A stretch of 50,200 nucleotides of DNA from an uncultured Clostridia bacterium. Lineage in GTDB: Bacteria; Bacillota; Clostridia; Christensenellales; CAG-314. The translations under genes and the position numbers were made by a program. Below are positions 1-7,731 of the stretch, one piece after another. How positions within the stretch are numbered: the first letter of the stretch is position 1; the number at the start of each line of letters is the position of its first letter. The notes beneath the pieces were generated by a model. The model saw only the letters and a list, made by a program, of their open reading frames with translations, searched no databases and had not been told where the DNA came from. The DNA lies in NCBI GenBank assembly GCA_947624235.1, contig CANQJK010000004.1:1-50200 (forward strand), in the 5' to 3' direction.

Positions 1-578
1 TTATCGTCCAGTCCGCGCTCTTTCAAAAAGGCATTGAACTCGGCGGAAAGTTGCTCTGCGGAATATTCGGCGGGCTGTGTGGCGGTATCTGCGTTGTGCG
101 CACGGATATTTGCCTGCGTTTTTGCACGGACCTCGGCTATTTTCCTTGCAGTGTCGGCGTTTGCGTTTTTGGCGCCACGTTTGATGCTCTCTATGACAAA
201 ACGGAACTTTGCTTTGATACCTTTTGTGTGCAAAAATTCGCGGAACTCCTTGTTTTCCTCGGAATTTTTGACGGCTTCGATATTCGCCTTGTCCTGTTCG
301 TGTTGACGGCGGGCGTTGTCTCCCATTTGCACAAACGCCACCTTGAATTTTGCAACTATCCCTTTGGTATGGCAAAATTCTTCAAATTGTTTTGTGATTT
401 CTTCCTGACTGACCGCATAGTCTGCATTGTAGTTTTCCATTTTCTTTCTCCTTATTTCAATTATTTTTTGGTTTTTTTGAGAGTGTTTAAGGAGTATCTC
501 AAATTGCTCCGCGTAGGTCTTTGCCGACAGAAATTCGTTAAGGTCGTCCGTGGTGAGCGATCCGTCGTCATTTTTCAT
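1..578 (-). CDS. Partial helical-repeat protein (runs off left edge)
   Basis: An open minus-strand frame of at least 192 residues with no stop before the window edge. I do not recognise the family. It contains a degenerate repeat of about 50 residues: LNEFLSAKTYAEQF, then EEFCHTKGIVAKF, REFLHTKGIKAKF and NAFLKERGLDD, each followed by a charged helical stretch rich in Ala/Lys/Glu/Arg. No signal peptide or membrane segment is visible, so it is probably cytoplasmic. Two in-frame starts exist. The ATG at 578 is 11 nt after the upstream permease stop and has only a run of nine G as ribosome binding site. The ATG at 440 has a strong AAGGAGA site seven nt upstream and would give a form 46 residues shorter. 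It is the last visible gene of the ABC operon, which suggests a role linked to that transporter (inference). Confidence 0.7.
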   Translation of the reverse strand, partial: MKNDDGSLTTDDLNEFLSAKTYAEQFEILLKHSQKNQKIIEIRRKKMENYNADYAVSQEEITKQFEEFCHTKGIVAKFKVAFVQMGDNARRQHEQDKANIEAVKNSEENKEFREFLHTKGIKAKFRFVIESIKRGAKNANADTARKIAEVRAKTQANIRAHNADTATQPAEYSAEQLSAEFNAFLKERGLDD

Positions 579-581
579 GCA

Positions 582-590
582 CCCCCCCCC
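582..590 (-). promoter_or_regulatory. G9 homopolymer serving as ribosome binding site
   Basis: Nine consecutive G on the minus strand end three nt before the ATG at 578. The first G is also the last base of the permease stop codon TAG. No other Shine-Dalgarno sequence is present, and a G run can pair with the 16S CCUCC using a G-U wobble. Length changes here would alter initiation without shifting any reading frame. Confidence 0.5.
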
Positions 591-1387
591 TATACAAGGC
601 TTGTTTTGTTAAGTATCACGTTGCTGACGGCGCCAAGTCCCGTGGCGAACAGCGTACCGCCCGCAACACAGAGAATGACGTTGAACGCGCCCGAATTAAG
701 TGGCGTCATCATGGGGATCATCGTGAACAAGAGCATACCAACCGCGAGAGAACCGAGGATAGAGAGCCAAAGTCTTTGCTTCCCGACGGTCGCAAGCGTC
801 AAGGCAATGGACACAAACACGAGCGCAAAGAAGACCTTGCTTATCATGCAAGCGACGATTCCGCCCGCGCTTGCTCCTACCGCCGTGACGTCGAAGGAAA
901 GCCCTGCTATCCCGCCACCGATCATTGCGCCCACAAAATAGAGTACAAACATTCCTGCCGACGCCACAAACAGCACAATGGTTTTGGAAAGGACGTAATC
1001 GAGCTTCTTGGAGCGCACCGTAAACAGGTTCTTGACGTATCCGCTTTTGAAGTCCTCGCCAACGAACAGGCAGACGAAGATCGCCACAAGGAAGTACAGG
1101 AGATTGATATTGCACATACTTGTCAAATCCATGCTCATAGCACCGCCCGTCGAGCCGATCGCCTGCCACACGTTGGAAAATGTTTCGATTGTTTCTTCCG
1201 CGCCCGTCTGCGGGTTTACCGTCGTTCCGCCCACAAAAGAAGTCATCACGAGTATAAGAATAGGTAGTGCAAGGCTCACGCCGAGCATAATGTATATGGT
1301 GGGCATTGTGAACATCCTGCGGAAGTCCACTTTGAGCATGGTTTTCAGGCGTTTTGCGAAGTCGCTGTTTTTGACGTTTGCGTTCAT
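590..1387 (-). CDS. ABC-2 type transporter permease (BcrB/LanE-like)
   Basis: A 265-residue membrane protein with about six hydrophobic segments (roughly residues 27-53, 94-113, 130-163, 178-203, 206-230, 236-259). The order and length are typical of ABC-2 permeases partnered with BcrA-type ATPases that move bacitracin, lantibiotics or other membrane-active compounds. The loop GEDFKSGYVKNLFTVRSKK between TM2 and TM3 is the conserved 'sGyvKnl' permease motif. Its ATG overlaps the stop of the upstream ATPase (ATGA), so the two are translationally coupled. It is a paralog of the permease at 2299-3117. Substrate cannot be read from the sequence; export of, or immunity to, a peptide is the usual role of the family. 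Confidence 0.85.
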   Translation of the reverse strand: MNANVKNSDFAKRLKTMLKVDFRRMFTMPTIYIMLGVSLALPILILVMTSFVGGTTVNPQTGAEETIETFSNVWQAIGSTGGAMSMDLTSMCNINLLYFLVAIFVCLFVGEDFKSGYVKNLFTVRSKKLDYVLSKTIVLFVASAGMFVLYFVGAMIGGGIAGLSFDVTAVGASAGGIVACMISKVFFALVFVSIALTLATVGKQRLWLSILGSLAVGMLLFTMIPMMTPLNSGAFNVILCVAGGTLFATGLGAVSNVILNKTSLV

Positions 1388-2286
1388 TTTCTCCCCTCCT
1401 GCATCAGATCGATATAGTACTCTTCGAGGCTTATCTTCGCCGTGCGTATCTCGCCAACGGCAATGTCGAAGTTTTCAAACAAATACTTTGCCACCGTCTC
1501 CGCATTCGCCCCATAGACGCGGATCTCGTTCGTCTGCTCGTCGATATCCGCCCGTCCGAACGCCCGTTCCAAAATCGCCCGCGTCTTTTCGACCTCGTTC
1601 GTTTTGATGGCGACATATGTCGGACAATCGGCGTTGAGTTGTTCGGCCGTCATCTCCTTTAACAGCTTTCCGCCACGAATAATGCCGTAATGGGTGGCGA
1701 TTTTTTCCAATTCGCCCAAGATATGTGAGGAAATGAGAACGGTTGTACCGCGGTGAGAAAGGTCGGTCAATATCTCTCGCATAATGCGCATGCCGTCGGC
1801 GTCCAACCCGTTGATAGGCTCGTCAAGAACGAGAAGCGCAGGATTCCCGAGCAGTGCAAAAGCAATGCCGATACGTTGTTTCATGCCGAGCGAGCAGTTT
1901 TTGAATTTGTTGCTTGCCGCGCCGTCCATGCGAACGAGGTGAAGTACGCGCCGTATTTGTTCGTCCTCGTTCTTTATTCCGAGGTTTGCGGCTTGCAATT
2001 TCATGTTGTTCCAGACGGAGTAGTTGGGAAAGCAACCGGGCGCTTCGATCAAAACACCGATTTGAGAGCGAACGGTCTGATCTCTATGGTCTTTGCCCCA
2101 AAGTTTTATCTCTCCGCCACTCGGTTGAATAAGTCCGCAAATAAGCTTTTCCGTCGTCGATTTTCCGCTCCCGTTCTCGCCGATAAAGCCGTAGATCGCT
2201 CCCTGTGGCACGGTCATATTCAAACCGTCCACCGCACGTTTTTCTCCGAAAGTCTTTGTCAGATTTCTGATTTCGATTGCGTTCAT
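1384..2286 (-). CDS. ABC transporter ATPase, BcrA type
   Basis: A 300-residue single ATPase domain plus C-terminal extension. Visible motifs are Walker A GENGSGKS (36-43), Q-loop region IEAPGCFPN (about 80-88), signature SLGMKQ (132-137) and Walker B LLVLDEP with D155/E156, followed by the switch region SSHILGELEKIATHYGII. The C-terminal 80 residues match the extra domain of BcrA/bacitracin-type ATPases. Start ATG 2286 has AAGGGGGTG just upstream, 13 nt after the preceding permease stop. It is nearly identical in its first 45 residues to the ATPase at 3119-4021, showing that the two ATPase/permease pairs arose by tandem duplication. It powers the permease encoded just downstream. Confidence 0.9.
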   Translation of the reverse strand: MNAIEIRNLTKTFGEKRAVDGLNMTVPQGAIYGFIGENGSGKSTTEKLICGLIQPSGGEIKLWGKDHRDQTVRSQIGVLIEAPGCFPNYSVWNNMKLQAANLGIKNEDEQIRRVLHLVRMDGAASNKFKNCSLGMKQRIGIAFALLGNPALLVLDEPINGLDADGMRIMREILTDLSHRGTTVLISSHILGELEKIATHYGIIRGGKLLKEMTAEQLNADCPTYVAIKTNEVEKTRAILERAFGRADIDEQTNEIRVYGANAETVAKYLFENFDIAVGEIRTAKISLEEYYIDLMQEGRK

Positions 2287-2298
2287 AATGACACCCCC

Positions 2299-3117
2299 TT
2301 AATACACGTCCCTGCGGTACAAAACAACCGCACCGAGGACATTATAGACGATCGCCCACGCGACAGAGCAAACAAGGCATACGAGTACGGACAAGAAGTT
2401 TGCCGAAAGGCAGGCGTACACCGACGAACCGTACAGGAAGATGTTTAGGGCAGACGTGTTGCCCAGCAGTGACGCCACGCCGATGACGGGGATACCCGTG
2501 CCGAGGACGAAACAGAGCGCAATGGAAATGCCGAACTTCCTGCGGAAGATAATGTTGATAAAAGTGTACAGGCTCGCCCAACCGAGGCTCATGACAATTT
2601 TACCCAAAATGGCGCAAAGGAGAGAACCTGCGTTGATCGCAAAAGGAAGTCCCGTTGCCGCCCCCGAAATCATTCCGCCTATAAGGTAGGTAAAGCACAT
2701 ACACACCATAGAGAACGCGGAGACAAGCGTTTTTGAAATGATATAGTCCTCTTTTTTGGCGTGTGTGGTAAACAGTTGCTTGACGTAACCGCTACGATAG
2801 TCGTGTCCGATAAAGATAGACACCATGATACCGCCGAAGATAAACACCATGTTCATGTTGGCGTACTCGCCCATGTCGTGAACGATATACAGCGGGCTGT
2901 CTGCGGCGATTATCTGCCAAGCGTTTGTAAACATTCCCGCCGTTTCGCCTTCGCCCATTGCCCCCATAGATACAAGCGCGGGAATTATAGCCGCGATCAC
3001 TATGAAGATGTAAAATAGCGGTGTATGAAACAGGCGGTAGAAGTCCACGCCGAGCATGCCTTTGAGCCGTTCAAAAAAGCGCGGTTTCTCAAATTTTAAC
3101 GTTTTTGTGTTTTCCAT
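2299..3117 (-). CDS. ABC-2 type transporter permease (second copy)
   Basis: A 272-residue permease with about six membrane segments; the first follows LFHTPLFYIFIVIAAI. It carries the motif GHDYRSGYVKQLFTTHAKK, matching the equivalent loop of the permease at 590-1387. It begins one nt after the stop of the ATPase at 3119-4021, so that ATPase is its partner. Family knowledge: paired permeases of this type can form heterodimers with a duplicated set (as in LanE/LanG), so the two pairs here might form one mixed transporter rather than two separate ones (inference). Confidence 0.85.
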   Translation of the reverse strand: MENTKTLKFEKPRFFERLKGMLGVDFYRLFHTPLFYIFIVIAAIIPALVSMGAMGEGETAGMFTNAWQIIAADSPLYIVHDMGEYANMNMVFIFGGIMVSIFIGHDYRSGYVKQLFTTHAKKEDYIISKTLVSAFSMVCMCFTYLIGGMISGAATGLPFAINAGSLLCAILGKIVMSLGWASLYTFINIIFRRKFGISIALCFVLGTGIPVIGVASLLGNTSALNIFLYGSSVYACLSANFLSVLVCLVCSVAWAIVYNVLGAVVLYRRDVY

Positions 3118-3118
3118 G

Positions 3119-4021
3119 TTACACAGCCTCCTTTCCGCTCATGAGGGAAACATAGTATTCTTCCAGCCCGATCTTGTGCTTTTTCAACTCGCTCGGCGCA
3201 AAGCCGTTTTGCATAAGAAAGGCTGAGAGCTTTGCCGTGTCGTCGATGTCATAGACGCGAAGTTCGCCTTCTTCGAATTTGACGTTGCATCCGTCACGCA
3301 ACAACAGGTCTGCCGTAGCCCGCAAATTTTGCGTTTTCAATGAAACGTAGACCTGCGAGCGGTTGTCCATTTGCGATGCGGTAATCTCTTTTATCATCTT
3401 GCCTTGGCGAATAATGCCGTAATGTGTTGCGATTTTTTCCAGTTCGCCCAAGATATGCGAGGAAATGAGGACGGTGCAACCGTAGTTTTTGGTAATGTCC
3501 ACAAGGATCTCTCGCATAAGGCGCATGCCGTCCGTGTCCAGTCCGTTGATGGGTTCGTCGAGTATGAGAAGCGCGGGATCGCCGAGGAGTGCCATTGCAA
3601 TGCCGATACGCTGTTTCATACCGAGCGAACACTTTTTGAATTGCAATTTTGCGTTGTCCTCCATGCGGACGATTTTGAGTACCCGTTCGATTTCGCCGTT
3701 TCTGTCTTTCAGTCCCAAATTGATTGCTTGCATCATAAGGTTGGCGTACACGCTCGACGAGGGGAAACACCCCGCGTTTTCAATTAGCGCACCCACGCGC
3801 ACACGGACGCCCGCGTCGGTGTAAGGCTTTCCGAACAGCGTAATATTGCCCTTATCGGGAACGAGATGTCCGCAGATACATTTTTCTGTCGTCGATTTTC
3901 CGCTTCCGTTCTCACCGATAAAGCCGTAGATCGCGCCTTGTGGTACCGTCATGTTCAAGCCGTCGAGCGCGTACATTCCGCGAAAACTCTTGGTAAGATT
4001 TCTGATTTCGATTGCGTTCAT
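3119..4021 (-). CDS. ABC transporter ATPase, BcrA type (first gene of operon)
   Basis: A 300-residue ATPase with Walker A GENGSGKS, signature SLGMKQ, Walker B LLILDEP and switch SSHILGELEK. I chose the start at 4021 over an in-frame ATG at 4048 because AAGGAGG lies five nt before it and the protein then begins exactly like its paralog (MNAIEIRNLTK). It is the promoter-proximal gene of a minus-strand operon (ATPase, permease, ATPase, permease, repeat protein). A TetR-family gene starts 173 nt away on the opposite strand, the classic arrangement for local repression of an efflux or immunity operon. Confidence 0.9.
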   Translation of the reverse strand: MNAIEIRNLTKSFRGMYALDGLNMTVPQGAIYGFIGENGSGKSTTEKCICGHLVPDKGNITLFGKPYTDAGVRVRVGALIENAGCFPSSSVYANLMMQAINLGLKDRNGEIERVLKIVRMEDNAKLQFKKCSLGMKQRIGIAMALLGDPALLILDEPINGLDTDGMRLMREILVDITKNYGCTVLISSHILGELEKIATHYGIIRQGKMIKEITASQMDNRSQVYVSLKTQNLRATADLLLRDGCNVKFEEGELRVYDIDDTAKLSAFLMQNGFAPSELKKHKIGLEEYYVSLMSGKEAV

Positions 4022-4194
4022 AGCCGCCTCCTTGTTTTGATACTTCAATTATAAAACGTTTGAAAGATAAACACCACAACATAAATCCCAAAAAGTGTTG
4101 GTTTGTAAAAAGTTTTTCAGAAAGAAACAAACAAAACTCATTTTTTATTTGTGTTTTGCGTGGAAACATGTTACAATACAAAAAGGTGAGCATT
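4022..4194. promoter_or_regulatory. Divergent ABC operon / TetR regulator control region
   Basis: This AT-rich 173-nt region separates the ABC operon from the divergent TetR gene. On the minus strand a perfect TATAAT -10 sits at 4048-4053, 27 nt upstream of the ABC start, with only a weak -35 candidate. On the plus strand TACAAT (4172-4177) is a possible -10 for the regulator but lies very close to its ribosome binding site. The TetR protein probably binds here; I could not identify a convincing long palindrome as its operator. Confidence 0.5.
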
Positions 4195-4788
4195 ATGAAC
4201 AAGTCCGAAGCAAAATTTCACAACACCGCCGTCAAAATGGACGAGGCGCTTGTTGCGTTGTTGGAAGAAAAAGAGTTTTCAGATATTTCTATCATGGATA
4301 TATGCGAAAAGGCGGGCGTCAACCGCTCCACCTTCTACGCGCATTATGATAATTTATTCGACCTGTTAAAGGAAACGCAGGAGCGCGCTGTTTCGGATTT
4401 TTTCGAATCGTTCGGCGCTTCCTTTGGGGCGACTGACTTTTCCAAAATGTCGGCGGACGAACTCATTTTCATTTCACCGCAGTACCTTGTGCCGTATTTG
4501 ACGTTCATCAAGAAAAACAGGCGGTTGTACGAAGTGTACAACAACTCGGGCGCGTTTCAGATAGGCGAAATGGACAAACAGCTCATCGAGAACATCTTTG
4601 TCCCGATCTATGCCAAAAACGGCGTAACGGACAAGCGTATCGTGGAATACATGTCGCATTACTTCATAAGTGGCGTCACAGCCATCACAATGGAGTGGGT
4701 AAAACGCGGGTGCGAGGACGATATTCTGTTCATCTGCGAAATCATTTCCATTTGCGTGCGTCCCTCGGTGAAAGCGCCGTTACAATAA
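4195..4788 (+). CDS. TetR/AcrR family transcriptional regulator
   Basis: A 197-residue protein with a canonical N-terminal TetR helix-turn-helix (about residues 27-55): FSDISIMDICEKAG then VNRSTFYAHYDN. The C-terminal ligand-binding and dimerisation domain (60-197) is helical, ending EWVKRGCEDDILFICEII. The start ATG 4195 is supported by AAAAGGTGAG upstream; a longer frame beginning at 4060 would run across the shared promoter. It is divergent from the two-pair ABC operon, so it most likely represses that operon until a transported compound or its effect is sensed (inference from arrangement). The ligand is unknown. The next gene starts five nt after its stop, so both are likely co-transcribed. 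Confidence 0.9.
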   Translation: MNKSEAKFHNTAVKMDEALVALLEEKEFSDISIMDICEKAGVNRSTFYAHYDNLFDLLKETQERAVSDFFESFGASFGATDFSKMSADELIFISPQYLVPYLTFIKKNRRLYEVYNNSGAFQIGEMDKQLIENIFVPIYAKNGVTDKRIVEYMSHYFISGVTAITMEWVKRGCEDDILFICEIISICVRPSVKAPLQ

Positions 4789-4793
4789 AGAAT

Positions 4794-5708
4794 ATGAAAA
4801 AAATTTTTGACTTTTTCAAAAAGCCCCCGTTGTGGTTTTTGACGTTGATTGCCGTCGTAGGGATAGGCGCAACCGTCGGCGGTACGCTCATCTTAACGCA
4901 AGATGATCTGTTCTCATACATTGTGTTGGGATATGTTTGCCTCGGCATTATGGCTGTGGCGGTCGGATATTGCGTGTACGGCGTTATCAAGAGCCTTTCC
5001 GATTGGAACGAACGGGTGTTGAAGTGGTCCGAAAACAAGCCGTTTTGGAACAGACTTTTCACCGAATACGGCTTCCGCGCCATTCTGTTCTCCGTCGGCT
5101 CGTTCGCTATCAATCTTGCGTTCGCCGTCTACAACGGATCAGTCGCCATCGTCATTCATTCCATTTGGTTCGGCGCGCTTGCAACATATTATATTCTGCT
5201 CATTGTGCTTCGCGGATCGATCATCGTGTATTATGCAAAGCGCAACAAAGCCGTCAAAGCGGGGCAAACGGAAGAAGTGACGGAATTGAAAGATAAACGC
5301 GTTTATCTCGTTTGCGGTGTGGTTTTGCTATTGCTTCCGATAGCCCTTTCCTTTGCCATTTTGCAAATGGTGCGCGCAAACGATTCGTTTGTTCATACGG
5401 GCATTACGATCTATGCCTATGCGATTTACGCTTTTTATAAAATTACCATAGCCGTTTATAATTTTGTCAAGACGAGGCGTACAAAAGAAATGGCGGTGCG
5501 GGCGTCGAAAAATATCAACCTTGCCGACGCTATGGTGTCCATTCTCGCATTGCAAACGGCAATGTTTCACGAGTTCGGCACGGCAGGCGATGTGGTCGAT
5601 GTCGCCACCATGAACGCGGTAACGGGCGCCGTCGTCTGTGTGTTGACTGCGATCATGGGTATTTTTATGATCGTAAACGCCACAAAAAAATCAAGTGGCA
5701 ATAAATAA
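4794..5708 (+). CDS. Predicted 8-TM membrane protein of unknown function
   Basis: A 304-residue integral membrane protein. Hydrophobic segments lie near residues 13-33, 40-64, 92-115, 120-142, 168-190, 200-222, 240-258 and 275-298, separated by short charged loops; the loop after segment 2 contains NERVLKWSENKPFWNR. I recognise no catalytic or transport motif. ATG 4794 begins five nt after the TetR stop, with no strong ribosome binding site of its own, which fits translational coupling to the regulator. The TetR-membrane-protein pairing suggests it belongs to the same stress or immunity response as the divergent ABC operon, but that is only context. Confidence 0.7.
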   Translation: MKKIFDFFKKPPLWFLTLIAVVGIGATVGGTLILTQDDLFSYIVLGYVCLGIMAVAVGYCVYGVIKSLSDWNERVLKWSENKPFWNRLFTEYGFRAILFSVGSFAINLAFAVYNGSVAIVIHSIWFGALATYYILLIVLRGSIIVYYAKRNKAVKAGQTEEVTELKDKRVYLVCGVVLLLLPIALSFAILQMVRANDSFVHTGITIYAYAIYAFYKITIAVYNFVKTRRTKEMAVRASKNINLADAMVSILALQTAMFHEFGTAGDVVDVATMNAVTGAVVCVLTAIMGIFMIVNATKKSSGNK

Positions 5709-6016
5709 ATTTTTAATATGGACATTGGAAAACGTGGACTGTCGCATTAAACATTTTTTATACAAATTTGACATCAAAAACGGCTTGAAAATATTGATTT
5801 CAAGTCGCTTTTTTGTATAATTATTCATTTTTTTATCGTTTATGCGATCAATGCGACAGCCCTTTTTTATTGAAAGTGATTTAATAGTAAAAAATATGTA
5901 TATTGATGTTCACTGTATTTGGTAGTATAATTATAAATGATACAGCGTTCATTTTTGTGTGCACGCGCAAAGTATCACGTTCAATACTTAAAATTGAGTT
6001 TTTGTGAGGGAAACCC
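5709..6016 (+). promoter_or_regulatory. Intergenic region with promoter of glycerol-3-phosphate operon
   Basis: No gene is present in these 308 nt. The first half is the nested palindrome. The second half holds TTGATG (5903-5908), a 17-nt spacer and a perfect TATAAT (5926-5931). The predicted start near 5938 gives a leader of about 79 nt. At the start of the leader TGATAC pairs with a later GTATCA across about 27 nt, a possible operator or 5' hairpin. GAGGG lies before the ATG at 6017. Confidence 0.65.
5730..5870 (+). repeat. Nested palindromic intergenic element, copy A (terminator)
   Basis: Three nested inverted repeats share one centre: CTGTCGCATT (5739-5748) with AATGCGACAG (5850-5859); TTATACAAA (5758-5766) with TTTGTATAA (5812-5820); and CGGCTTGAAA (5781-5790) with TTTCAAGTCG (5798-5807), followed by TTTTTT. 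The inner hairpin is a plausible terminator for the TetR/membrane-protein unit. Homologous elements occur at 31440-31545 (same orientation) and 37725-37832 (opposite orientation). Confidence 0.8.
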
Positions 6017-7729
6017 ATGAAGTTGCAAAAAACAGTAAAAGCAGTAAAAAAGAAATACGGCATAGACGTCGTCGCGCGCGAGGACGACAGAAGCATTTTT
6101 CTTTCGGGCGAATGTAACAGTTGGGATACCGTCGTTGCTATCGGCAAGGAGTTCGTCACCGAGGGCAAGCATGTGGTAAACGACATACGTCTTGCGGGTT
6201 ACCAACCAAAGCCCGAACGCCTTCCGTTGTTGAAGGACGACAAGTTGGAGGGCACAAGTTGGGACGTCGTTGTCATAGGGGGCGGTATCAGCGGATGTTC
6301 CGTAGCGCGCGAACTTACGCGGTACAACATCAGCGTGTTGCTTGTGGAAAAACACAGCGACGTAGCGCGCGGAGCAAGCGGAGCAAACGACGGAATGGTG
6401 CATGCGGGCATCGATCTCAAACACAAATGTCTCAAACTCAAATACGGGGTGGCAGGCAACGCCCTCTACGCAGATGTATGCAGGGAACTGGGCGTGGATT
6501 TTCGTCGTTCGGGGCAGTACGTTGTTTTCGATTCGCGCCTTGTAACTTTGCTTGCGAGAAGTACGGTAAAGCGTAGCCGAAAGCATGGCATATCGGGCGT
6601 TCGCACGGTGGGCAAAAGGGAAATTTGCACAGCCGAACCTTGCGTAAAAGATTTTGCCAAGGGCGCGCTGTATGCCCCATCTACTGGCGTTGTGTCTCCC
6701 TATCAGTTGACGGTCGCCTATGCGGAAAACGCCGTGCAAAACGGCGCCACAGTGTCGTTGGATACGGCAGTTCTGTCCATGGAAAGGCGCGACGACCGCA
6801 TAGTTAACATTGTTACAAACCGCGGATCTTTTTCCGCGCGTTGCGTTGTAAATTGTGCGGGGGTATTCGCCGACAAAATAGCGCAAATGGCTTCGGATAG
6901 ATATTTTTCCATTCATCCGCGCAAAGGAACCGATTTGTTGTTGGATCCCAAGGCGGACGGCTTGCCCAACGGAAACATAAGCATGGGACCGTCTGTTAAA
7001 TCTTCGCACGAACACACCAACACCAAGGGCGGAGGAGTCATTCGCACCGTAGACGGCAACTATCTTCTCGGTCCCGACGCCGTCGAAACGCCCGAAAGGG
7101 AGGACGTGGGGACGGAAAAGTCGAGCGTTGACGGAGTGTTTGCAAAACAAAGTCGGGTTTGTCCCTCCCTTTCCAAAGGCTCCGTTATCGCCTATTTTGC
7201 AGGCGTACGCGCACCCACCTACGAGGAGGACTTTTTGATTGAACGAAGTTCAAAGGTGCGCAATCTCGTACATGTGGCGGGTATTCAGTCTCCCGGGCTG
7301 ACCGCCGCGCCTGCTTTCAGCAAGGATGTTGCGCAAATGGTAAAGGAGTGCTTGGAGGAATCGGGCGATATGGTGGAATTGAACGACAGCTTCGATCCCG
7401 TCCGTCCCAAGCCCGTCCGCGCCAAGAACTTGACGGACAGCCATCGCGACGAATTGATAAAACAAGATCCCGACTACGGCAAGATAGTGTGCCGTTGCGA
7501 GGAGATCAGTTTGGGAGAAATAAAGCAAGCGATACGCAATCCTCTCGGGGTGCACACGATCGACGGCGTAAAGCGTCGCGTGCGCGCGGGAATGGGGCGC
7601 TGTCAGGGCGGTTTTTGCATGCCCATCATAACGCGCGTGATCGCCGAAGAGTTGGGGATAGATCCGAGCGAGGTCACCAAGGACGATGGCGGAAGCAACA
7701 TTGCCGTAGGCAGAATAAAGGAAATATAG
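6017..7729 (+). CDS. GlpA-like FAD-dependent glycerol-3-phosphate dehydrogenase with BFD-type [2Fe-2S] domain
   Basis: A 570-residue protein of three parts. Residues 1-75 look like a BON-type domain (IFLSGECNSWDTVV, then HVVNDIRL). Residues about 82-450 are a DAO-type FAD domain with the dinucleotide motif VVVIGGGISGCSVA. The C-terminal 90 residues form a BFD-like [2Fe-2S] domain with C492-x-C494 and C529-x4-C534 (VCRCEE, GRCQGGFC). Related Clostridia and Thermotoga clusters of this protein with the next two gene products and a glycerol kinase are assigned to anaerobic G3P oxidation to DHAP. The N-terminal BON-like part is unusual for this family. It is first in a five-gene operon with gaps of 1-6 nt. 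An L-2-hydroxyglutarate oxidase-like role is a less likely alternative. Confidence 0.85.
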   Translation: MKLQKTVKAVKKKYGIDVVAREDDRSIFLSGECNSWDTVVAIGKEFVTEGKHVVNDIRLAGYQPKPERLPLLKDDKLEGTSWDVVVIGGGISGCSVARELTRYNISVLLVEKHSDVARGASGANDGMVHAGIDLKHKCLKLKYGVAGNALYADVCRELGVDFRRSGQYVVFDSRLVTLLARSTVKRSRKHGISGVRTVGKREICTAEPCVKDFAKGALYAPSTGVVSPYQLTVAYAENAVQNGATVSLDTAVLSMERRDDRIVNIVTNRGSFSARCVVNCAGVFADKIAQMASDRYFSIHPRKGTDLLLDPKADGLPNGNISMGPSVKSSHEHTNTKGGGVIRTVDGNYLLGPDAVETPEREDVGTEKSSVDGVFAKQSRVCPSLSKGSVIAYFAGVRAPTYEEDFLIERSSKVRNLVHVAGIQSPGLTAAPAFSKDVAQMVKECLEESGDMVELNDSFDPVRPKPVRAKNLTDSHRDELIKQDPDYGKIVCRCEEISLGEIKQAIRNPLGVHTIDGVKRRVRAGMGRCQGGFCMPIITRVIAEELGIDPSEVTKDDGGSNIAVGRIKEI

Positions 7730-7731
7730 TT

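Noticed and set aside
51-941. Plus-strand frame of 296 codons at the left edge
   Set aside because: It spans two minus-strand genes with good start signals and shows no coherent protein pattern.
5938-6016. Riboswitch in the leader of the glycerol-3-phosphate operon
   Set aside because: The leader is only about 79 nt and shows just a short inverted repeat; no known riboswitch core is recognisable.
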